Shown: piece by piece, positions 50,306-57,569 of the stretch
How the letters are laid out: every line of letters starts with the position of its first letter
Position numbering within the stretch: position 1 is the first letter of the stretch
DNA from: Streptomyces flavotricini
GTDB taxonomy: Bacteria > Actinomycetota > Actinomycetes > Streptomycetales > Streptomycetaceae
Length of the DNA: 64,000 nt
NCBI RefSeq assembly: GCF_020639365.1
Contig: NZ_JAINUL010000001.1
Span: forward strand, 5,219,431-5,283,430
Reading direction: 5' to 3'
Notes under the pieces: model-generated
Seen by the model: the letters and a program-made list of their open reading frames with translations, nothing else
Told to the model about the DNA's origin: nothing
The model's database searches: none
Position numbers and translations under genes: made by a program

Positions 50306-50842
50306 TTAGTACCCCGAGCCGGGGTGACCGTACTGGCCGCCCTGGCCGCCCTGGCCGCCGTACCCGCCCTGGCCGCCCTGGCCATTCTGGCCGCGCTGGG
50401 CGATGAGCTCGTCCCGGATCTCCTTGAGGACGACCAGCTCGGTGATCTCCATCGTCTCCTGCACGCCCTCCTTGGCCCGGCGGCGCTGCTCCATCCTGGC
50501 CAGGTACTTCGACATCGGCAGCACCATCAGGAAATAGACGACCGCGGCGGTGATCAGGAACGTCAGCGCGGCGTTCAGCACCGAGCCCCAAAGGATGTTC
50601 ACGCCGATGGCATCCCCCTTCGCGTCGATGCCGCAGGGGCCCTTCAGGCAGGACGTGTAACCGTCCAGGCTCTTCGTGCCGATCGCGCCGACCAGCGGGC
50701 TGATGATCCCCTTCACCACCGAGTTCACGATGTTCGTGAACGCGGCGCCGATGACGACCGCCACCGCCAGGTCGACCACGTTGCCGCGCATCAGGAAGGC
50801 TTTGAAGCCTGCCAGGACGCCTTCCTTCTTCTTCTCGCTCAC
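50306..50842 (-). CDS. mscL: Large-conductance mechanosensitive channel MscL
   Basis: 178 residues from a GTG 7 nt after GAGAGG. The N-terminal FKAFLMRGNVVDLAVAVVIG and AFTNIVNSVVKGIISPLVG (helix 1) and the second helix near 90-110 are MscL signatures. The external loop is enlarged, with two cysteines (SCLKGPCGID). The C-terminus carries a GQGGQGGYG tail. It opens under membrane tension to release solutes in osmotic downshock. Confidence 0.93.
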   Translation of the reverse strand: MSEKKKEGVLAGFKAFLMRGNVVDLAVAVVIGAAFTNIVNSVVKGIISPLVGAIGTKSLDGYTSCLKGPCGIDAKGDAIGVNILWGSVLNAALTFLITAAVVYFLMVLPMSKYLARMEQRRRAKEGVQETMEITELVVLKEIRDELIAQRGQNGQGGQGGYGGQGGQGGQYGHPGSGY

Positions 50843-50980
50843 TACTGGGCCTCTCTTCGAATCCGCCGAACATGGAGCCAACGGTTCCGAAAGCTACGGC
50901 AGTCCGGGCCCGGCGTGTCCAATCGGGGCAGGACTGGTGGGGACGTGACTGAACGCCAGTCCGATTCGACGCTGTCCGCT

Positions 50981-51493
50981 TCAGCACAGTGTCACCGCCA
51001 GTCGCGCCACCGCGCCCGCTCCCACGAGGGCCCGCGCCGTGTCCCTCGGCACCGACAGGACGACCAGCGCCCCGGCGTCCGCAACACCCTTCTCCGGATC
51101 GGGCACTTCGGCGACGCGGGCGCCCGCGGCCACCACCCGCGGCGGACCCGCGCGCTCCGCCGCGACCACGTCCACCCGGTCCCCGGGCCGCAACAGCCGC
51201 ACCGTCGCCGCGTCCGCGATGCGCACGGGTGCCGACACCCACCGCACCACGGCCGGCGGGGACTTCACCTCCGGGGGTGCGGCGCCCCGCGAGGCCTGGG
51301 CCGCCTCCGTCCCGCCCACCACCGCCAGCGCGGCCGCCAGGACGGCCAGGCCGCCCGACGCGGCACGCCGCCGGCGCCGGACGGCCCGGCGCAACCGGTC
51401 TGCGCCCCGGCCCACGCGGAGCGGGGGGAAGGACGGGACCGGGCGCGCGGGGGGACACGTGGAAGAGGGTGAGGAACAAGGGGACTTGGACAT
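50981..51493 (-). CDS. SAF-domain protein (CpaB/RcpC-like)
   Basis: 170 residues from the ATG at 51493 (GGTGGTGG upstream). A basic region (RLRRAVRRRRRAAS) precedes one hydrophobic helix, then a SAF domain with RIADAATVRLLRPGDRVDVV and AGALVVLSVPRDTARALVGA. CpaB/RcpC proteins with this domain act in Flp-pilus assembly, but no pilus genes are adjacent. A pair of DnaA-type boxes lies in the 248-bp gap upstream. Confidence 0.75.
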   Translation of the reverse strand: MSKSPCSSPSSTCPPARPVPSFPPLRVGRGADRLRRAVRRRRRAASGGLAVLAAALAVVGGTEAAQASRGAAPPEVKSPPAVVRWVSAPVRIADAATVRLLRPGDRVDVVAAERAGPPRVVAAGARVAEVPDPEKGVADAGALVVLSVPRDTARALVGAGAVARLAVTLC

Positions 51494-51586
51494 GACGGCC
51501 ACCACCGGTGAATCGGATTCCGATGCCCGGACCCAGCGCCCGGACACCCCTCACGATCCGCCGTCCCGCGAAATCCCGCTCAGGCC

Positions 51587-51613
51587 TGTGGACAGTCCCC
51601 ACCCTGTGGACAA
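51587..51613 (-). promoter_or_regulatory. Two DnaA-type boxes in the gap upstream of the SAF-domain gene
   Basis: On the minus strand TTGTCCACA at 51605-51613 (the consensus Streptomyces DnaA box) and CTGTCCACA at 51587-51595, same orientation, 18 bp apart. They lie about 100 bp before the start at 51493. A role in DnaA titration or transcription control is inferred only. No other feature was seen in 51494-51741. Confidence 0.5.
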
Positions 51614-51741
51614 CCCCGTCACCCACACGAGTGGGCGGCCGTCAGACCCGGCGATCTCCCCGCGACCCCCGCCGCACCGCGGGCGAGCTGCTGCGGGGGT
51701 CGCGGGGGAGTGAGCACCGGCCCGTCACCCGCCGGTGCCCG

Positions 51742-52434
51742 CTACCCGCCGGCCCGTACGCGGCGCAGCGCGGCCACCGGGTCGGCGGCCCGCGTGACCG
51801 CCCGGCCCACCACCACGTGCGAGGCCCCGGCGGCGAAGGCGGCCCGCGCCGTCCCGGCCCGGGAGCCGTGCTCGCCCGCGCTCCCGCCCGCCAGGGTCAC
51901 GCCCGGCGTCACGATCAGGGCCCGCGGCCCCAGCGCGTCCCGCAGTGCGCCCGTCTCGCCCGGGGCGGCGATGACCCCGTCACAGCCGGCGCCCACGGAC
52001 AACCGGGCCAGTCGCAGCACCTGCTCGTCGGTGGTCGCGTCGATGCCGATGTCGGCGAGATCGCGCCCGGTCATGCTGGTCACCACCGTCAGCGCGAGCA
52101 CCCGCAGCCCGGGGAACCCCCGGGCCGCGTCCACCGCCGCGGCCATGATCCCCGTACCGCCCATGGCGTGCACGGTCACCATGGACGCACCCAGGGCGCC
52201 CGCGGCGCGTACCGCGCCCGCCACGGAATTCGGGATCTCGAAGAGCTTCAGGTCCAGGAACACCTCGTGCCCGCGCCCGACCAGCTCCTCGACGAGGCCC
52301 GGCCCGGCGGCGGTGAGCAGCTCCAGCCCGATCTTGTAGTGGCCGCAGGCGTCCCCGAGGCGGTCGACGAGCGCCTCCGCTTCCCTGCGACCCGCGAAGT
52401 CGAGGGCGACGATCGTCCGGCTGTCGTTGATCAC
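51742..52434 (-). CDS. Orotidine-5'-phosphate decarboxylase-like protein with altered active site
   Basis: 230 residues from a GTG (VINDSRTIV); the frame is open further upstream without a start signal. It is a short PyrF-type barrel: VALDF, HYKIGLELL, the catalytic block FLDLKLFEIPN (Asp61, Lys63), VHAMGGTGIMAAA and VVVGRAVTRAADP. The usual second catalytic aspartate (DxKxxD) is Glu66, and the phosphate-binding Gln-Arg region after VTPGV is not recognisable. Streptomyces normally carries its main PyrF, a different type, in the pyrimidine operon. This may therefore be a paralogue with changed activity, or a true decarboxylase tolerating Glu. Confidence 0.7.
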   Translation of the reverse strand: MINDSRTIVALDFAGRREAEALVDRLGDACGHYKIGLELLTAAGPGLVEELVGRGHEVFLDLKLFEIPNSVAGAVRAAGALGASMVTVHAMGGTGIMAAAVDAARGFPGLRVLALTVVTSMTGRDLADIGIDATTDEQVLRLARLSVGAGCDGVIAAPGETGALRDALGPRALIVTPGVTLAGGSAGEHGSRAGTARAAFAAGASHVVVGRAVTRAADPVAALRRVRAGG

Positions 52435-52758
52435 CCGGCCATTGTGCGGCGCGGCCCGGCCCGTCGTCCTCAGGGCCCCCCGCGAGGGCGCGCGGAGCGG
52501 TCCCGTACGCGTCACGGGCCGCACGGGCCCCACGGGCGTCACCCGGCGTCAGAGTGCCGTCGGGGTCCTCGTGGCGGCGAACCGCGCCACCGCGTTCCGG
52601 AGCCTTCGAGGAAGCCGGGCGGGTCGCCCGCGACGAGGCCGGACCCGCCGTTCGCGGAGGCGGCGAAGGCCGCGAGGACGGCGTCCACCCGCGCCGTGAG
52701 GTCCGCGGCCCAGGCCCGGATCCAGGCCCGGAGCCAGGCCGCGTCGAGGCCTCCGCGC
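52435..52758. other. 324-bp gap with short tandem repeats
   Basis: No convincing gene. Near 52514-52541 ACGGGCC-type units recur, and at 52710-52739 the 11-nt unit CCAGGCCCGGA recurs at a 12-nt period (two full copies and one partial). The promoter of the PyrF-like gene must lie in this gap. Confidence 0.5.
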
Positions 52759-53592
52759 TCAGGGCAGTTCGATGCCCAGGTCCCAGCCGTCGTGGGCGTG
52801 GGTGCACAGGCAGGCGCGGGAATCCGTGGCGGGGAGGGCCGAGACCGCGTCGAAGAGGACCTCGCGCAGGCGGCCCACGTTCTCGCCGAACACCTTCAGG
52901 ACCTCGGTGTGGGACACCCCCTCACCCGTCTCCGCGCCCGCGTCCAGGTCCGTGACCAGAGCCATCGACGTGTAGCAGAGCCCGAGCTCGCGGGCGAGGA
53001 CCGCCTCCGGGTGGCCCGTCATGCCGACGACCGACCAGCCCATCGCCGCGTGCCACTTGGACTCGGCGCGCGTCGAGAAGCGGGGTCCCTCGACGACGAC
53101 CATCGTGCCGCCGTCCACCGGCTCCCACTCCCGGCCGCGCGCCGCCGCCAGCGCGACCGAGCGGCCCACCGGGCAGTACGGGTCGGCGAAGGTGGTGTGC
53201 ACGACGTTCGGCACGGTTCCGTCGGGCAGCGGCTCCCCGTCGAAGAAGGTCTGGGCGCGGGACTTCGTACGGTCGACCAGCTGGTCGGGAACGAGCAGCG
53301 TGCCCGGACCGTACTCGGTGCGCAGGCCGCCGACCGCGCACGGGCCGAGGACCTGGCGCACGCCCACCGAGCGCAGCGCCCACAGGTTGGCCCGGTAGTT
53401 GATCTTGTGCGGCGGGACCTTGTGGCTGCGGCCGTGGCGGGGGAGGAAGGCGACCTGGCGCCCGGCCAACTCGCCGAGGAAGAGGGAGTCGCTCGGGGGC
53501 CCGTACGGGGTGTCCACCCGGACCTCGGAGACGTCGTCCAGGAAGGAGTAGAAGCCCGAGCCGCCGATGACACCGATCTCTGCGTTAGCCAT
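52759..53592 (-). CDS. mtnP: S-methyl-5'-thioadenosine phosphorylase
   Basis: 277 residues of the PNP/MTAP family. IGVIGGSGFYSFL is the phosphate-site start; FLPRHGRSHKVPPHKINYRAN, the substrate loop VVVEGPRFSTRAESKW and GMTGHPEAVLARELGLCYTSM with the purine-binding Asp in VTDLDAG all match. It splits methylthioadenosine from polyamine and homoserine-lactone-type reactions to adenine and methylthioribose-1-phosphate. AGGGTGG lies just before the ATG. Confidence 0.92.
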   Translation of the reverse strand: MANAEIGVIGGSGFYSFLDDVSEVRVDTPYGPPSDSLFLGELAGRQVAFLPRHGRSHKVPPHKINYRANLWALRSVGVRQVLGPCAVGGLRTEYGPGTLLVPDQLVDRTKSRAQTFFDGEPLPDGTVPNVVHTTFADPYCPVGRSVALAAARGREWEPVDGGTMVVVEGPRFSTRAESKWHAAMGWSVVGMTGHPEAVLARELGLCYTSMALVTDLDAGAETGEGVSHTEVLKVFGENVGRLREVLFDAVSALPATDSRACLCTHAHDGWDLGIELP

Positions 53593-53617
53593 GCCGCCAC
53601 CCTAACCGGGCATGCGC

Positions 53618-53651
53618 AAGGCCCCGCCGCCCGGAAGGGCGACGGGGCCTT
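53618..53651 (-). terminator. Terminator after fmdB, upstream of the MTA phosphorylase gene
   Basis: 9-bp stem AAGGCCCCG, a mismatch, then a 5-bp inner stem with a GGAA tetraloop; it ends the fmdB transcript. Confidence 0.75.
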
Positions 53652-53675
53652 ACGAAGATCGGACGAAGCCGGGGA

Positions 53676-53969
53676 TCAGGCGGCCGACGTGGAGCCGGTG
53701 CTCGTGCTCGACGTCGAGGACGACGAAGAAGCGGCCGGAGCGGCGGCGGGCGTCGACGGCTTCGAGGTGGCAGGGGTGCTGCTCGACGAAGCGCCACGGC
53801 TGTCGTTCCGGTAGAAACCGGAACCCTTGAAGACGATGCCGACCGCGGAGAACACCTTCTTCAGGCGTCCGTGGCAGTTCGGGCACTCGGTCAGTGCGTC
53901 ATCGGTGAACTTCTGCACGGCCTCAAGGCCCTCACCGCACTCGGTGCACTGGTACTGGTAGGTCGGCAC
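53676..53969 (-). CDS. FmdB-family zinc ribbon protein
   Basis: 97 residues from a GTG with a strong GGAGGA site. The N-terminal zinc ribbon has four cysteines (QCTECGEG ... ECPNCHG), followed by KVFSAVGIVFKGSGFYRND, the FmdB signature. The last 40 residues are a Ser/Thr/Ala-rich tail, probably disordered. FmdB proteins are putative regulators. The CIRCE-like element at 53980-54006 abuts the ribosome site, so heat-shock repressor HrcA probably controls it. Confidence 0.88.
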   Translation of the reverse strand: MPTYQYQCTECGEGLEAVQKFTDDALTECPNCHGRLKKVFSAVGIVFKGSGFYRNDSRGASSSSTPATSKPSTPAAAPAASSSSSTSSTSTGSTSAA

Positions 53970-53979
53970 GAATTTCCTC

Positions 53980-54006
53980 CTGGCACTCTGACTCGATGAG
54001 TGCTAA
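53980..54006 (-). promoter_or_regulatory. CIRCE-like element (HrcA operator) upstream of fmdB
   Basis: Minus strand TTAGCACTC-N9-GAGTGCCAG: the left arm is a perfect match to CIRCE, the spacer is exactly 9 nt, and the right arm matches 7 of 9. It ends next to the fmdB ribosome site. HrcA normally controls groES/groEL in actinobacteria. Confidence 0.75.
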
Positions 54007-54036
54007 CGACGTTCCATGGTGACGTATTCCGGCCGA

Positions 54037-55371
54037 TCAGTCCACCGTCACCGGCACGCGGTGACCGACACCACGCTCGTTCACCCGCGCAGCAGGGGCC
54101 TCGGGGGCAACGGTGGCGGGCGATCCCGCCGAGGAGTTGATGATCCGGCTCGGGGCCTTCGGGGCCAGGCTCGAGCGCAGCGCGAGCAGGGTCGCCAGCG
54201 CCAGCACGGTGCCCGCCATCGGCACCAGGAAGCCGTACGAGGACCCGTGCGCGTCCGTCAGGCGGCCGGCAAGGGTCACGGCGGTGGCCTGACCGAAGGC
54301 GACGGCGCCGGTCAGCCAGGTGAAGGCCTCGGTCCGGGCGTTCGCCGGGATCAGGGACTCGATCATCGTGTAGCCGGTGATCAGGGCCGGGGCGATGCAC
54401 AGGCCGACGACCAGGCCGAGCGCGCCCAGCAGGATCATCGAGTGCGCGGTCCACAGGACCGAGGCGGCCACGGTGAGGCCGGCGTAGCCGAGCAGTAGCC
54501 GGCGGCGCGGGCCGATCTTCCAGGCGATGGCGCCGCAGGCGATGCCCGCGGTCATGTTGCCGGCCGCGAAGACGCCGTAGAGCAGGCCGTTGGCGCCCGG
54601 GTTGCCGATCTCGTTCGAGAAGGCGGCCAGCGACACCTGCATGCCGCCGAAGACGGCGCCGATGCCGAGGAAGGCCACGATCAGGACGCGCAGGCCCGGG
54701 AAGGACAGCGCGGAGGCGTGCTTCTCGCCGTCTGCCGCTACGGCGTGCGGCTTGGGCTGGGTGGCGCGCTGGGCGGCGAAGACCAGACCGCCGGCCAGCG
54801 TCAGCGCGGCCTCGGTGATCAGGCCGGCGGCCGGGTGGACACCGGTGCACAGCGCGGTGGCCAGCACCGGGCCGACGACGAAGGTGAACTCGTCGGTGAC
54901 GGACTCGAACGCGGCGGCCGTCGGCAGCAGCGGGGAGCCCTCCAGCTTGGCGGCCCAGCGGGCCCGGACCATCGGTCCGACCTGCGGGACGGAGGCGCCG
55001 GCGGGGACGGCCGCCAGGGCCAGCGCCCACACGGGAGCGCCCAGCAGCGCGAGCGCCACGAGGGTGCTGACGGCCGCGGAGTGCATGAGGACGACGGGGA
55101 CCAGGACGGCGCTCTGGCCGCGGCGGTCGGTGAGCTTGCCCATCACCGGGGCGGACAGCGCCATCGAGACGCCGGTGACGGCGGCGACGATGCCGGCGCT
55201 GCCGTAGGAACCGGTGGTGTGCTGGACGAGCAGCAGGATGCTGATGGTCAGCATGCCGAAGGGGAGCCGGGCGGCGAATCCCGGGAGAACGAAGCCGATG
55301 GCGCCGGGCGTGCGCAGGAGCTGCCCGTAACCGGGGCGTGCGGACTTGTCGGTCGTGACCGCGGATGTCAC
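54037..55371 (-). CDS. MFS transporter
   Basis: 444 residues from a GTG 7 nt after GGAAAGG, with about 12 helices. LRTPGAIGFVLPGFAARLPFGM, PVMGKLTDRRGQSAVL (loop 2-3 motif) and the repeat-like GLVVGLCIAPALITGYTMI are typical of a small-molecule exporter subfamily common in Streptomyces. Substrate unknown. The 451-bp gap upstream has no gene and is comparatively AT-rich. Confidence 0.85.
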   Translation of the reverse strand: MTSAVTTDKSARPGYGQLLRTPGAIGFVLPGFAARLPFGMLTISILLLVQHTTGSYGSAGIVAAVTGVSMALSAPVMGKLTDRRGQSAVLVPVVLMHSAAVSTLVALALLGAPVWALALAAVPAGASVPQVGPMVRARWAAKLEGSPLLPTAAAFESVTDEFTFVVGPVLATALCTGVHPAAGLITEAALTLAGGLVFAAQRATQPKPHAVAADGEKHASALSFPGLRVLIVAFLGIGAVFGGMQVSLAAFSNEIGNPGANGLLYGVFAAGNMTAGIACGAIAWKIGPRRRLLLGYAGLTVAASVLWTAHSMILLGALGLVVGLCIAPALITGYTMIESLIPANARTEAFTWLTGAVAFGQATAVTLAGRLTDAHGSSYGFLVPMAGTVLALATLLALRSSLAPKAPSRIINSSAGSPATVAPEAPAARVNERGVGHRVPVTVD

Positions 55372-55822
55372 GGCCTGGCCTTTCCGCTGCCTGGTAGAGC
55401 GTCCCCGTCTGCGGACGGTGTGCCGCCTCGTGAGCGACCGCACCCGTACATGTGGGAGCCCCGAGAGCTGTCCTCTTGCGCAGAACCGAGTGATACCTGG
55501 GCGCCCACTGCGGGAGGGAGCCACGGCCGCTTTGCGGTCGCGCCAGCTCTGCGTCAGGCAGAGTTGGTTCGATGTGGTGTGCCTTTATCGTACAGGCAGA
55601 CCACATGTGTGTCCTGTGATTCCGGCGACATGCGGTGCCTTCACCTGCGATTAACTGGAAGTTCGTATTCCGCGACCCGTGAAAGTGGGGTGAAACGGCC
55701 CGGAAACCCTGAAAACACAGAATTAGAACGACACTCTAACGCTCTGTTGAAGTCAGGTCCGGCCCGCGTACGGGCCGCACGGGATCCGTCCGGACCCCCA
55801 TCGGCCCCCGCTCAGGCCCCGC
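55372..55822. other. 451-bp gap upstream of the MFS gene
   Basis: No convincing gene; the plus-strand frame at 55346-55654 is cysteine- and arginine-rich and lacks a ribosome site. The right part is AT-rich for the genome and holds a small inverted repeat TTAGA-N7-TCTAA near 55723-55739. The promoter of the MFS gene must lie here; a TTGGTT/TATCGT pair near 55564-55590 on the plus strand is only a possible promoter. Confidence 0.45.
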
Positions 55823-57325
55823 TCAGGCTCCGTTCGAGCCCGTCCCGAGCCATCCGGCCAGCTTGCCGCCCCGGGCCACCGCCCGCAGCCGGGCCTCCGC
55901 CGCGTCCCGTACCGGATCCGTGGCCACCACGAGCAGCTCGTCCCCGCGCCGCAGCACCGTGGACGGCAGCGGTACGAAGCTCTTCGCGTCCCGGACCACC
56001 AGCGTCACCGAAGCCCCCGGCGGCAGCCGCAGCTCGCTCACCTCGACGCCGTGCATCCGCGAGGCCTCCGGAATGGCGAAGGACAGCAGGTGCCCGCGCA
56101 GCTTCTCCAGCGGCGCCGACTCGATCCCCAGGTCGGCGGCGGCCGCGTCGGAGTCGCCGAGCTCCAGCTTGCGCGCGAGCCAGGGCAGGGTCGGGCCCTG
56201 GACCAGGGTGTAGACGACGACCAGCACGAAGACGATGTTGAAGACGCGGTCGCTGCCCTCGATCCCGGTCACCATCGGGATGGTCGCCAGGATGATGGGC
56301 ACGGCGCCGCGCAGCCCCGCCCACGACATCAGGGCCTGCTCCTGCCACGGGATCCGGAACGGCAGCAGGCTGACGAAGACCTCCAGGGGTCGCGCCACCA
56401 TGGTCAGCACCAGCCCGATGACCACGGCCGGCCAGAAGTCGTGCACGAGCTCGTGCGGGGTCACCAGCAGGCCCAGCAGCACGAACATGCCGATCTGGGC
56501 GATCCAGCCGAGCCCGTCCGCGAACCCCCGGGTCGCCGGCCAGTGCGGGAGCTTCGCGTTGCCGAGGACCATGGCGGCCAGGTAGACGGCGAGGAAGCCG
56601 GAGCCGTGCGCGATCGCGCCGGCCGCGTACGCCGACACCGCGATCGCCATCACGGCGATCGGGTAGAGGCCGGAGGCGGGCAGGGCCACGTGCCGCAGGC
56701 CGTACGCCCCCAGGAAGCCCACGGACAGGCCGATCGCGACGCCGATCAGCAGCTCAAGGGCGATCTTGCCGACGAGGACGTACCACTGGTCCACGGGTCC
56801 GACGGTCGCGAAGGCGACGACCAGGATGACGACGGGGGCGTCGTTGAAACCCGACTCGGCCTCCAGCACACCGGTGATCCGGGAGGGCAGCGGGACCTTG
56901 CGCAGGACGGAGAAGACGGCCGCGGCGTCGGTCGAGGAGACGACGGCGCCGATCAGCAGGGCCTGCCGCCAGTCCAGCCCGACCAGGTAGTGCGCGCCCG
57001 CGGCCGTGACGCCGACGCTGATCGCGACGCCGACCAGCGACAGCACGATCGCGGCCGGCAGGGCCGGTTTGATCTGTTTCCACTTGGTGCCCAGACCGCC
57101 CTCGGCGAGGATCACGACGAGCGCGGCGTAGCCGATGACCTGGGTCAGCTCGGCATTGTCGAATACGACGTTGCCTATCCCGTCCTGGCCTATCGCTATG
57201 CCTATGCCGAGGTAGATGAGCAGGCTGGGGAGGCCGCTGCGTGAAGAGATGCGTACCGCCGCGACGGCGACGAGCAGCACGAGCGAGCAGACCAGCAGGA
57301 GCTCATTGAGCGTGTGGACGGTCAG
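55823..57325 (-). CDS. Potassium/proton antiporter (CPA1, NhaP2-like) with C-terminal TrkA-C domain
   Basis: 500 residues if translation starts at the CTG at 57325, which gives LTVHTLNELLLVCSLVLLVA with AAAGGG 8 nt upstream and a full first helix. A GTG at 57280 would cut that helix. About 12-13 helices carry the CPA core motifs AEGGLGTKW, GAVVSSTDAAAVFSVLR and AESGFNDAPVVI with the ion-binding Asp, then a cytoplasmic TrkA_C domain (about 400-485) with LRLPPGASVTLVVRD. It extrudes K+ (or Na+) in exchange for protons and is probably gated by nucleotides. Confidence 0.85.
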   Translation of the reverse strand: MTVHTLNELLLVCSLVLLVAVAAVRISSRSGLPSLLIYLGIGIAIGQDGIGNVVFDNAELTQVIGYAALVVILAEGGLGTKWKQIKPALPAAIVLSLVGVAISVGVTAAGAHYLVGLDWRQALLIGAVVSSTDAAAVFSVLRKVPLPSRITGVLEAESGFNDAPVVILVVAFATVGPVDQWYVLVGKIALELLIGVAIGLSVGFLGAYGLRHVALPASGLYPIAVMAIAVSAYAAGAIAHGSGFLAVYLAAMVLGNAKLPHWPATRGFADGLGWIAQIGMFVLLGLLVTPHELVHDFWPAVVIGLVLTMVARPLEVFVSLLPFRIPWQEQALMSWAGLRGAVPIILATIPMVTGIEGSDRVFNIVFVLVVVYTLVQGPTLPWLARKLELGDSDAAAADLGIESAPLEKLRGHLLSFAIPEASRMHGVEVSELRLPPGASVTLVVRDAKSFVPLPSTVLRRGDELLVVATDPVRDAAEARLRAVARGGKLAGWLGTGSNGA

Positions 57326-57569
57326 TGGGCGGCCCTTTCCTCAAGTTGCCCGGCGGAACGTTCCTCCAGGCGACAAGTCCGGCAAGATCGGCAGGTACTT
57401 CGTTACCTTACCTAATATTTGACGCGCCCTTTACGCGATACCCACATTGTGAAACGCCTGTTCGGCCCTGTCCTCGTCACCTCGACCCCTGGCGGATCAA
57501 CGCACCCGGTGCTGCGCCTATGGTTGCTCCCAGCACTCCCAGGACCACCCTGCCCCTCTAAGGACAGCG

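Noticed and set aside
48294..51626. Open frame of 1110 codons on the minus strand across narK copy 2 and mscL
   Set aside because: No domain and skewed composition; it covers well-supported genes on both strands.
55346..55654. Plus-strand frame of 102 codons in the gap before the MFS gene
   Set aside because: No ribosome site, begins inside the MFS gene on the other strand, and has a Cys/Arg-rich random-looking product.
57393..57416. IdeR/DmdR-like iron box near the penicillin acylase promoter region
   Set aside because: Only one half-site (TTAGGTAAGG) fits; about 10 of 19 positions match, too few.
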